Below are positions 43,820-52,091 of a stretch of 64,000 nt of DNA, in pieces. The DNA lies in the NCBI GenBank assembly GCA_020439745.1, contig JAGQSC010000050.1, positions 248,001 through 312,000 of the forward strand, in the 5' to 3' direction. A model generated the notes under the pieces. It searched no databases. It had not been told where the DNA came from and was given only the letters and a program-made list of their open reading frames with translations. The stretch comes from Acidobacteriota bacterium (GTDB taxonomy: Bacteria > Acidobacteriota > Holophagae > Acanthopleuribacterales > Acanthopleuribacteraceae). Numbering within the stretch: the stretch's first letter is position 1; each line of letters starts with the position of its first letter. Both the position numbers and the translations under genes were made by a program.

Positions 43820-44541
43820 CGCTGCGACTGGCTATGTGGTCGGGACCGCGAAACATTTCCACGGCCATGATGCGTAGCTGGGAGAACCGAGCCGATACCG
43901 AAGTGGTGGACGAACCGTTTTACGCCTACTACCTCGCGCGCACGGGGATTGACCATCCCGGACGCGATGAAGTATTGGCGTCCATGTCGTCTAACTACGA
44001 TCTCGTGGTTCAATCATTGACGACTGGTCCCTGGTCCCACCCCGTGCAATACCAGAAACACATGACCCATCATATGGTCGACAACTGCGACTTGACTTGG
44101 ACCAAACACGTCAAGCACTGCTTCCTCATTCGCGACCCACGTCGGGTGGTGACATCCTATGCGCGAACCAGGGCAGACGTCACACCGGCGGACTTAGGCT
44201 TCGAACAACAAGTGCGTCTTTTCGAGACAATTGCCGATGTGACTGGTCAAACACCACCTGTCATTGACAGCAATGATCTACTCACAAACCCCAAGTCGCT
44301 TCTCAGTAAGCTTTGCGCCCAATGGGGACTCGAATTCTCCGAACAGATGCTTCATTGGCCTGCGGGAAAACGTGCTAGTGACGGTGTTTGGGCTCCCTAC
44401 TGGTACGACAACGTCATCGCGTCAACCAGTTTTAATCCCGCACCAACCAGACCCGTTCCGTTACGTGATGATCTAGCATCCATTGCGGCTGCATGCCAAC
44501 CCTATTACGACAGACTCAGTGCGCGGCGGCTTCGCCCTTAG
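43816..44541 (+). CDS. Sulfotransferase-like protein coupled to the aminotransferase
   Basis: A 241-residue protein from ATG 43816. The opening RLAMWSGPRNISTAMMRSW corresponds to the P-loop-like PAPS-binding segment of sulfotransferases, with DEPFYAYYL next and LIRDPRRVVTSYARTR as the second PAPS motif. This group is often found beside class IV aminotransferases, as here with a four-base overlap. Sulfuryl transfer activity is inferred; the group is little studied. Confidence 0.75.
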   Translation: MTLRLAMWSGPRNISTAMMRSWENRADTEVVDEPFYAYYLARTGIDHPGRDEVLASMSSNYDLVVQSLTTGPWSHPVQYQKHMTHHMVDNCDLTWTKHVKHCFLIRDPRRVVTSYARTRADVTPADLGFEQQVRLFETIADVTGQTPPVIDSNDLLTNPKSLLSKLCAQWGLEFSEQMLHWPAGKRASDGVWAPYWYDNVIASTSFNPAPTRPVPLRDDLASIAAACQPYYDRLSARRLRP

Positions 44542-44588
44542 CAAATGAATACGGCCTGAGTCCGTTCCCATATTCAAGCAGAGTGCTA

Positions 44589-45488
44589 TTAGGGGTAACC
44601 CCATCGTCTGCCCAAATCCAACCCCGTCTGCTGTTCTAACCGAGCGACAACCGGACCCATCTCTTCACGTAATGTTTTTCGCCAAGCCAAGCTCAGCTCG
44701 GTTGGCCTTGACGGGTTGCCTACGTTTCGGGGCTCCAAGTCTAAGCCTCCAGCAATGGCCGGCAATTCCAAGAAAGAAAACACGTGATTGAGACATTGAA
44801 TGGCATCCTCAGCAAGATCTTCCAACAAAATGAAATGAATTTGACGGCGATCGAAAACGTCCAGAAAACGTTGAACCTGATCATCGAAATGTGCCTGAAG
44901 CCGGTAACAGACTGAAAAGGGATAACGGGCAGTGCATGGAACAGCGTTCCCCAAGCGGCGTTGGGGCTCCAAAGCCAACGCCCGTTCAAGGGATGTGACT
45001 TGCTCGCCTACCTTGCCTGAGAGCGCCTCACGATAAATAGAAACGATGTAGGACAAAGGTTCGCGGAGCATAATAATAATACGGGCGTCCGGGCAAAACT
45101 CGGCGATGCGCCCGGCTGCCTGCTCAGACCACATGCTGTCTGCTGATGATTCGCCTACATATCGATGACGCTTCGGATCAGCCTGCTCAAATAGGGACAA
45201 GTAGGCGTCAAGTTCCTCAATGCCTAACCGTCGCGTCGGATTTGCACGAAGTTGACCCCAGATGCAAGAGGGCAAAGTAAGCAAGCCCCGAAGTGATTGT
45301 ATGTGGCGTCGGTACACGCTGCGATGGAAGGCGCGGCCTTGAGCGCGGAGATCATCCGACCAGAATCGCGGTTCTTTCAAGGCGGACATAAAAACTTGGG
45401 GATGCTGGGCAAGGTAACTGTGAAGAGAGGTGGTTCCGCATTTTGGCGCACCCACCACAAAGAGATTGGGCCGAATCTGAATACTCAT
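44589..45488 (-). CDS. Sulfotransferase
   Basis: A 299-residue protein. The 5'-phosphosulfate binding loop is VVGAPKCGTTSLHSYLAQHP (residues 11-30), followed by KEPRFW and, mid-protein, the 3'-phosphate motif IIIMLREPLSYIVSIYRE. These are the standard motifs of PAPS-dependent sulfotransferases acting on carbohydrates or lipids. Acceptor unknown. It faces the previous sulfotransferase-like gene but is not closely related to it. Confidence 0.88.
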   Translation of the reverse strand: MSIQIRPNLFVVGAPKCGTTSLHSYLAQHPQVFMSALKEPRFWSDDLRAQGRAFHRSVYRRHIQSLRGLLTLPSCIWGQLRANPTRRLGIEELDAYLSLFEQADPKRHRYVGESSADSMWSEQAAGRIAEFCPDARIIIMLREPLSYIVSIYREALSGKVGEQVTSLERALALEPQRRLGNAVPCTARYPFSVCYRLQAHFDDQVQRFLDVFDRRQIHFILLEDLAEDAIQCLNHVFSFLELPAIAGGLDLEPRNVGNPSRPTELSLAWRKTLREEMGPVVARLEQQTGLDLGRRWGYP

Positions 45489-45610
45489 TGGGCACGATTC
45501 TCTAAATTCGAGCGAAACACAAGACTCATATCGTGATGGACTGCGTTCACGCCATATTCGCAGGTATACCTATGGTCCACGCACTTGGCGACCAATCCAC
45601 GACCGCCCAC

Positions 45611-47779
45611 TCAGCGCGTTGCGATTTCAGCCGTAATCAGTTCCACAGCAATGGGCGATGGACAGGTGCATGTGCCGTCTATCAACCCTGCAAAGTCAAG
45701 CACGGAGAGCATGCCTGTGCTGCAACTCAAAGCAGGACCCGTTGTCCAACTGGAAAGCAAGGGCAGGAAACACGCGGGCAGTCCGGGCCCACAGTTGCCG
45801 TTGTAGATACAATCCGCCCATTCCGGATGGTCCACAAACGGGTTGCGATTGCCCTGGTAGCGATACACCACCTCGTTACGCGCTCGTTCCTCGTCATCCA
45901 CGGGGTCCGCGGCGTGCCAATCCAGCAGGGTCTGTCTCAAACCCAGATAGGCCGTACCCGTTGTGTTGGTTCCAGTGGTTTGAATCTGAGCTACCATGTC
46001 CGTGAGTTCAAGATTGGGTTCGCTAAACATGCGGAACGGATGCATGCCACCCTCATAACGAAGATCCATGTACAACATGGACCGGGCGATGTCACCTTTG
46101 CGGTGATCCCACACTTCAAAATTGTTGCCCGTACCGGAACCATCAAACCAGTTGGATTGGCCCGGTCCCCCAAAACCATTGTTTATGGTGGTTGTTCGTT
46201 CGGTGCAACCGGGACAATCGTTAAAAGGTGCGTTGCCGCGATCACTGTTGTAACCGATGTCGCACAAGCGCAAATGATGGCAATCCGTGTATGGCATGGC
46301 GTCGTCATTGTCGTCCGGAAACCCGTATGACTTGGCCCAGGTATGTTCACGGTTGTAGAACGAGTTGCCGCCACCCTGTTTGGCATAACTCTCATTCTTA
46401 TAGACATCAATGATATTCGAGGAATTGCTCGGGTTCTCGTCCGCCTGTTCGAGAATGTCCCAAGTATCGGTAAACGTGTCAGTGTAAGGAAACTTAATAT
46501 GGCCCAGAATGGCTTGATGCACAGAATTTCGCAGGGCGACCGCCGACCCCGTGCTCACAGATGCGTAGTAAATAGTGTTAGACACCCTGTTCACAGCGGC
46601 AGGAGTATTGTAGGCCTCGTCGCTACCAATCCCGCCCGCACCGATAATGCCGAGCAAATCAGGGTCGTTCATCACCCAATCGGAGGCCGAATCGGTGTCC
46701 ACGTAATAGGGAAACCTGGAAGCGCCTCCCACCGTGCCCACAGCGGCCGATGAATAAAGAACCACTGCGCCTCCCGAATTGGTCGTTGCAACGGAATCAA
46801 CCAGAGTTGTCCAAGGTGTCACATCCAATGTACCGTCGTCATTGGTGTCCAAATCGTCGGACAAAGCACCCGTAAACCCCTCCACCAGAAGAAGCGTCGC
46901 GGCACCATCTTCAAGTGTTTCCATAAAGAAACCAGAGGCCCAGAAACCAGAAATATCGGTGGTTCCCGGTTCCACAACCATATCTATCTGACCGGGATTT
47001 TCACCCATATCTCCTTCCACCATCAGTAAACGATAGCCACTGTAGCTGGCCAGAGGCGTACCCACTATTTCCACAAATTCATAGTCGTCCTGCCCGGTGT
47101 GGCTGAAGACAAACTCGGTAATCATGGGTGTCAGGTCTGGGGGTGGGCTGTATGCTTGGTTAGGCGCATCGGGGGTGTTGTAGGCTTCTGGCACGGCGAT
47201 GGTCCCTGGAAATCCGCCCATACCGGCACCGTGAAAGTCGTTACGCACCCAATCGGTGACACTGGTGGTGTTCATGCCATCCGGCACGCGCGAGGCGCCC
47301 GCCACGATAAAACTGATGCCGTCATAAAACGGTGCCAAGGTGACGCCTGGTCCATAGTTGTGGTCACCTGCGCCTTCGTCAGTGACGCCAATACTATCTA
47401 CCAGATTCGTCCATAAAACGTTGTCAATGACACCGTCGTCATTGGTGTCGATGTCGTCACCCACAATGCCGCTGAAATTCTCCACTAAAAGTATGGTCAG
47501 CGTCTCGTCGTTCTCCATCTGACTGTTGACAAAACCCGTGTACCAATGTCCGGTTGCATTCGTGGTTCCCACGTTATAAACCAAATCAACCTGACCTGGG
47601 TTCTCACCTACGTCACCATCACACACAATTAGGAAATAGGTACTGTAGGAGGTATTTGGCGCGCCATAAAACTCGATGAATTCGTTGGTGTCCGTGCCCG
47701 TATGGTTGGCCACAAATTCATTAATGACTTGCGCTTGGAGCGCTCCAACGAAAGCAAGGGTGACTAGAACAAGGCGCAC
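45611..47779 (-). CDS. Secreted endonuclease I with two lamin-tail-like repeats
   Basis: A 722-residue protein from GTG 47779 (AGGAGG eight bases before) with a signal peptide (LVLVTLAFVGALQAQ). Two repeats of about 180 residues (VINEFVANHTGTDTNEFIEFYG, and MITEFVFSHTGQDDYEFVEIVG) resemble lamin-tail domains. The nuclease follows at about 415-670: NREHTWAKSYGFP, TDCHHLRL, NSDRGNAPF carry the His and Asn of the beta-beta-alpha metal finger (EndA/Vvn family). It should cut extracellular DNA non-specifically. A short tail (CSTGMLSVLDFAGLIDG) recalls the dockerin-like ends of other secreted proteins here. Confidence 0.9.
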   Translation of the reverse strand: MRLVLVTLAFVGALQAQVINEFVANHTGTDTNEFIEFYGAPNTSYSTYFLIVCDGDVGENPGQVDLVYNVGTTNATGHWYTGFVNSQMENDETLTILLVENFSGIVGDDIDTNDDGVIDNVLWTNLVDSIGVTDEGAGDHNYGPGVTLAPFYDGISFIVAGASRVPDGMNTTSVTDWVRNDFHGAGMGGFPGTIAVPEAYNTPDAPNQAYSPPPDLTPMITEFVFSHTGQDDYEFVEIVGTPLASYSGYRLLMVEGDMGENPGQIDMVVEPGTTDISGFWASGFFMETLEDGAATLLLVEGFTGALSDDLDTNDDGTLDVTPWTTLVDSVATTNSGGAVVLYSSAAVGTVGGASRFPYYVDTDSASDWVMNDPDLLGIIGAGGIGSDEAYNTPAAVNRVSNTIYYASVSTGSAVALRNSVHQAILGHIKFPYTDTFTDTWDILEQADENPSNSSNIIDVYKNESYAKQGGGNSFYNREHTWAKSYGFPDDNDDAMPYTDCHHLRLCDIGYNSDRGNAPFNDCPGCTERTTTINNGFGGPGQSNWFDGSGTGNNFEVWDHRKGDIARSMLYMDLRYEGGMHPFRMFSEPNLELTDMVAQIQTTGTNTTGTAYLGLRQTLLDWHAADPVDDEERARNEVVYRYQGNRNPFVDHPEWADCIYNGNCGPGLPACFLPLLSSWTTGPALSCSTGMLSVLDFAGLIDGTCTCPSPIAVELITAEIATR

Positions 47780-47894
47780 GTTTTTTTCCTCCTCAAATTG
47801 GGCGAGCCGGATATTTTAGCGCAGAACATGTGGCACAAAGCAACAACCAAACAGAAAAATAACAATGTCAGTCACGTTGGCCCTCAATCACAGG

Positions 47895-50366
47895 TCAAGG
47901 CAAGCAATTAACCACAGGAACCAGTGAGGTTATGGCGCTCTGCGGCCAGTCAGGAAGGCGCATCAACAGATCGTCCCTATCAAGCCCGTTTCCATTCAAG
48001 TCATAGATGGCGCATTCCGAATCGCAATCGATTCCATAGCTATCGGCCAAGTCACTGAGGATTTGGCGACCTTTTTTCGAATCGTTCACCAGGATCGTCG
48101 AGAAGCTGAACCCCGTGAATACCGTGCTCTGAAAGCGAATGGCCGCACCTTTGCCATTCTCACCTTGAAACACCAGTTCAGCGGACGGCGTGGGGATCAG
48201 GTCATCGAAAAACTCGCTGCCATATGAAGGATTAAGTGAGATCGTTCCATACGTCGCAAAACTGCCGACGCCAATGGCTTGATCATAATCGCCCAGATCG
48301 GAATCGGCTGACTGAAGTCCGAGTTGTTGGGTCATAAATGGTGTCAGCCCGCGGTCGTGAACATAGTCTTGTGAGCTCAGGAACAAAGCACCGCCCCCGT
48401 TCAGGTATTCGGTCAGCCGCAATTCATCGGTTGCGGAGGGGCCCGCTTCGGGGGTACCTACGCCGTATTGATCACCACTGAACCAAATCACCCAACGATA
48501 ATTTTCCAGTTCAAGTAGCGTGGGACCATCGCCATCGGCTCCCCCAACCTGGAACACATCGGGCAGCAGACCGAGTTCACCCAAATGTCCGCGATAATGG
48601 TGGCCCGCATCTGGGTTGTCATCATCGTCGTCCACCAACAACACAGGCTTCAGGGTGGTGACCATGGTGCGGGCAGCAGAAAAGACGCCCTCACCGCAGG
48701 GATTTACCGTACTCACACGCCAATAGAACAACTGGTTGCGTGCCAATTGCTGCATGAGTTGAAATTGCGGCTCCATGATCAGATCATCGAAGACCATGTT
48801 GCTAAATGTCGCGTCTGAGGCAATCTGCAGGTGATAACCACGCCCTGTGCCCATGGGTTCCCAACTGAATTCAATCCCGTATCGACCCAAGCAAGTCTGA
48901 TCCATCATGGGCGTAAAGAGTTGGGGCGGCAAATCTGGGCCATCCACCACTTCGGCAACCAGGCCGCGTTCCACGGTTTCAGCACCCATTGCTGTTCCTT
49001 CGATCATGAGGGGAAAAACACCCGTCCCTGCGGATGCTTGAAGGGTCAAGGTGGTGTCGGTTCCGGGTAGGACCGGGTTTGGATCGAAATTGGCATTGAT
49101 CCAAGGCGGCAATCCAGTCACCTGGAACTGGATGGGCTGACTGAAACCCAGAACTGATGTCGTATGGATGGGAACCATCACTTGAGTTCCGTCACACAAG
49201 CCCACAGCTGGCTCATCCAAAAAGAACCGGAAGCCCGGGCCAATGTCCGGCTGCAATAGAAATAGGCCACTTTCCTTGTCACTTACCGCAACCACGTTGC
49301 TCGCATAGAAGGGGTAAACGCCAAAAGCGCCATCGAATGGCGAATCGTCGTCAGCCGGGTACGTATCGTAGTAGCCATGATGGGTGACGGCCAGCGGGTT
49401 CGAGATATCGAGCAAGGTATATCCCCTGCGATAATTGGAAAGGTGGACAAAACTGTCTTTCACAAAGCCGTTGTGGTCCACGGCCATGGTGGGACCCACC
49501 CACTCATGCACGACGACAGGATTGTCCAGATCGATCAGGTCAATCACGCGTACGGTCGTGTTATTGCCCTGATGTTCATCCAATTCGTCGAATGCGAACA
49601 AGTAGCGGCCATCCTCAGACATCCAACCTGAATGGGCCACGTAGAGACCCGGATACACATAGTTGGTGATGGTCTGCAGCTGAGTCTTGTCGCTCAAATC
49701 AATCAACGAAATATCCACGAACGCGCAGAAGGCAATACCCACATCGGTTCCGTCATATTGGGGGTCGGCCCAATGATTGCCGACAAAGATATCGTGCACG
49801 TATTTCTCAGTCCAGGCGCCTACTTGGACCGGATTGACAGGGTCAGCAAGGTCAAGTACTGTGACGCCGCCGTTATCGATGTTGGCACCCAACAGATAGG
49901 CATAGGGTGCGTTGGTCAACGGCGATATGAACAGGTTGTGCGCCGTATCAAAGCCATTGCCTCGATAAGTTTGCACCAGGGACACACTGCTGGGCACGCT
50001 GCTTAGATCCAGGATCTGAAGACCGGCCGTATTTCCTTCGGACACCACATAGGCATAGGCCTCAAAATTCAACGCACTGGGGTTGACGATGAGTGTCTTC
50101 ATATCGCGCAACGTGTTGTCCACACCTGGAATGGTGACCACTTCTTGGGGATTCATGGGGTCACTGATGTGGAATACCGCGGTGCCGTTGTACGTGCCGA
50201 CGATGGCATACTCATTACCCACGCCATCGGTAAACCCCCAAATATCACTTACTGATATGGGGTTGAGGCTAAACCCGTTCAGCGGCACCTGAGACAGCAA
50301 ATCCACGTTCTGCTGCTGAGCAAACACGCCCAGGCAAAGCAACGGCCACATCTTTCTGTAAATCAT
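47895..50366 (-). CDS. Secreted choice-of-anchor B family protein with GATase-like domain and dockerin-like tail
   Basis: About 823 residues; ATG 50366 or 50351 could be the start of the signal peptide (MWPLLCLGVFAQQ). Residues 20-385 hold LVIVD-type repeats (VFHISDPMNPQEV, VTVLDLADPVNPVQV, YTLLDISNPLAV), the choice-of-anchor B propeller. Ig/FN3-like domains follow at about 390-570. Then comes a ThuA/GATase-like Rossmann domain (VLLVDDDDDNPDAG, VIWFSGDQYG, YLNGGGALFLSSQDYV). The end has DLNGNGLDRDDLLMRLPDW, a dockerin-like tail. Function unknown. Confidence 0.85.
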   Translation of the reverse strand: MIYRKMWPLLCLGVFAQQQNVDLLSQVPLNGFSLNPISVSDIWGFTDGVGNEYAIVGTYNGTAVFHISDPMNPQEVVTIPGVDNTLRDMKTLIVNPSALNFEAYAYVVSEGNTAGLQILDLSSVPSSVSLVQTYRGNGFDTAHNLFISPLTNAPYAYLLGANIDNGGVTVLDLADPVNPVQVGAWTEKYVHDIFVGNHWADPQYDGTDVGIAFCAFVDISLIDLSDKTQLQTITNYVYPGLYVAHSGWMSEDGRYLFAFDELDEHQGNNTTVRVIDLIDLDNPVVVHEWVGPTMAVDHNGFVKDSFVHLSNYRRGYTLLDISNPLAVTHHGYYDTYPADDDSPFDGAFGVYPFYASNVVAVSDKESGLFLLQPDIGPGFRFFLDEPAVGLCDGTQVMVPIHTTSVLGFSQPIQFQVTGLPPWINANFDPNPVLPGTDTTLTLQASAGTGVFPLMIEGTAMGAETVERGLVAEVVDGPDLPPQLFTPMMDQTCLGRYGIEFSWEPMGTGRGYHLQIASDATFSNMVFDDLIMEPQFQLMQQLARNQLFYWRVSTVNPCGEGVFSAARTMVTTLKPVLLVDDDDDNPDAGHHYRGHLGELGLLPDVFQVGGADGDGPTLLELENYRWVIWFSGDQYGVGTPEAGPSATDELRLTEYLNGGGALFLSSQDYVHDRGLTPFMTQQLGLQSADSDLGDYDQAIGVGSFATYGTISLNPSYGSEFFDDLIPTPSAELVFQGENGKGAAIRFQSTVFTGFSFSTILVNDSKKGRQILSDLADSYGIDCDSECAIYDLNGNGLDRDDLLMRLPDWPQSAITSLVPVVNCLP

Positions 50367-50464
50367 CACGAATCAATTGTGGTTCATGACGGTTGCCACA
50401 TCAAGGTTTTTGACATGCACGTCCTGCTGAGCATACGTTTGCGGCAGAGTATCAGTCGCTCCTT

Positions 50465-50764
50465 CGGCCGCAGGCCTGTGGAGTGCGCTTGCGACATGAG
50501 CATGGCGAGTGAGCCAGCGCTGTGAGGTAAGGTCAACTACGTACGGAAAGCCAATCGAGCGACGCGACACGCAGTGAGCTTCGCGAATCCAGCAACCAGC
50601 TTCCAGGGTTTAGCAGCCAGAATTTAAACGCCAACCATTCGGCTCGTGAGCCTCGCTTCGCGTCGCCTCACGATACATCACTTCGGTTGAGGCGTCCCTT
50701 CGTTTAAAGCGCTAGCTCAATCGCCATGCTCATGTCGCAAGCGCACTCCACAGGCCTTCGGCCG
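50465..50764. repeat. 300-bp element with 44-bp terminal inverted repeats
   Basis: The ends 50465-50508 and 50721-50764 are inverted copies with a single mismatch, 36 bases being perfect (GGCCTGTGGAGTGCGCTTGC and on to GCATGGCGA). It fills most of the 447-base gap 50370-50816. The interior has further short palindromes (near 50640-50690) but no convincing gene. No target-site duplication or transposase was seen. A related hairpin stands at 51517-51576. MITE-like mobility is inferred. Confidence 0.8.
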
Positions 50765-50816
50765 CCATTCCAAGGGGAGGCAACTAACCTGAACCTAAGG
50801 TTGCCAGAACAGGTTC

Positions 50817-51428
50817 TTAGTTTTGAGCGGCGATGCCCCAGATTTGTTTGAGGCCTTGGGAGATCTTCACCAGCTCGCGACAAATATTGATGCGCAACTG
50901 CATATAGTGCTGGTAGCGCGCGGCTAGATGGCGTTGACGGACAAAGTCAACCGACTGCCCCTCTTGGGTGGGTAGTGGAGCATATTGGTCGCTGAGCATC
51001 ACCAACTGCTCCTCCACATACATCAACCGCTTCACGCCGTTGACATATTCCACCAAGGGCAGGTATTCCTGCTTCGTAGCCAACGAGTAGCTGTGTTCCG
51101 TCAAGATGTACTCAAAGACATCGATGGGGTATTGGGGTGCTGGATAGTAGGCATCGCCAAAATCAGGGATGGCACCTGCTGCATATAGATTGCGAAATTC
51201 GCTGAGATGTGTTTCCTGCCAGGCGGCAAAACCACCAAACCGCGACTCATAATGCGTGACCGCGAATTTGACCAAATCAACCAGTTGATTGCGCTGCTGT
51301 TCACGTTTCTTCTCTTCCTGATAATTGTTCAGCAGGAATGCCCCGTACACGCCCAGAAAAACTGTGAATAATTCCAACAAGTAGGCCCAGAACTTGCCCT
51401 TGTTGACCGGTGCTTTTGCTTCACTCAT
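50817..51428 (-). CDS. Small membrane-anchored protein, unknown function
   Basis: A 203-residue protein from ATG 51428, with GGGGGG upstream. One transmembrane helix near the N-terminus (FWAYLLELFTVFLGVYGAFLLNNY) is followed by a charged coiled-coil (QEEKKREQQRNQLVDLVKF) and a helical domain. The LLELFTVFLGVYGAFLLNNYQEEK pattern resembles DUF6090-like proteins of unknown role. It lies between two copies of the local repeat family. Confidence 0.7.
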   Translation of the reverse strand: MSEAKAPVNKGKFWAYLLELFTVFLGVYGAFLLNNYQEEKKREQQRNQLVDLVKFAVTHYESRFGGFAAWQETHLSEFRNLYAAGAIPDFGDAYYPAPQYPIDVFEYILTEHSYSLATKQEYLPLVEYVNGVKRLMYVEEQLVMLSDQYAPLPTQEGQSVDFVRQRHLAARYQHYMQLRINICRELVKISQGLKQIWGIAAQN

Positions 51429-51516
51429 CAATTTCCCCCCGATCTTGGCTGCGAATCATGTTAGCAGGTAAATCCGATATGCTCACAGAAGAAGTCGGAT
51501 GGCTCTGAGTGCTGCA

Positions 51517-51576
51517 GGCCTGTGGCGTGCGCTGGCTCACCGGCTATGCTCATGTCGCAAGCGCACGCCACAGGCC
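51517..51576. repeat. Hairpin copy of the local repeat family
   Basis: GGCCTGTGGCGTGCGCT at 51517-51533 pairs with its reverse complement at 51560-51576. The loop retains ATGCTCATGTCGCA, the same sequence that follows this arm in the ends of the 300-bp element at 50465-50764. It looks like a short derivative of that element, about 750 bases away. Confidence 0.75.
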
Positions 51577-51635
51577 CCCGACCGCCATTCCCAGCCTAAC
51601 CCCTAACCCCTAACAATTTATGCTAGTTTTGGGGG

Positions 51636-52091
51636 ATGGAACGACCCATGGTGCGGGTGCCGCCGCCACTCATATTTGCCGCAGGCATCGGAGCGGGCAT
51701 CTTATTGCATAACACTTGGCCGCTCTCATTCCACTTCCGTCCCTGGACCACTTCCATCGGGTTGGCACTGATCGCCCTGGCCTTAAGTTGGATGCTCTGG
51801 GCACTGGTGTGTTTCAGGCGCGCTCGAACCACCGTCAGCCCGTTTCACGCATCCAACGCTCTGATCACCGCGGGTCCGTTCGGTTACAGTCGCAACCCGC
51901 TGTACCTGGGACTATCAGTGATTCAGATAGGCATCGGTCTGGCCTCCGATAACTTGTGGATGTTGCTTTTGCTGGTCCCGGTGGTTTGGCTCATACAGGT
52001 CGCCGTCATCACCCGCGAGGAGGCGTTCCTCCAATACAAATTCGGAGACGATTACCAAGCCTACACCCAACGTGTGAGACGTTGGTTTTAA
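51636..52091 (+). CDS. Isoprenylcysteine carboxyl methyltransferase-like membrane protein
   Basis: A 151-residue protein with four hydrophobic helices. The C-terminal half has the ICMT/PEMT-type signature: GPFGYSRNPLYLGLSVIQIG and ITREEAFLQYKFGDDYQAYTQRVRRW. Such bacterial proteins are integral membrane methyltransferases using SAM; the acceptor is unknown. The stop codon directly abuts that of the convergent pbpC gene (no bases between). Confidence 0.85.
   Translation: MERPMVRVPPPLIFAAGIGAGILLHNTWPLSFHFRPWTTSIGLALIALALSWMLWALVCFRRARTTVSPFHASNALITAGPFGYSRNPLYLGLSVIQIGIGLASDNLWMLLLLVPVVWLIQVAVITREEAFLQYKFGDDYQAYTQRVRRWF

Noticed and set aside
45533-46330. 265-codon open frame on the plus strand
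   Set aside because: Antisense to the endonuclease I gene, which has clear catalytic motifs in its own frame.
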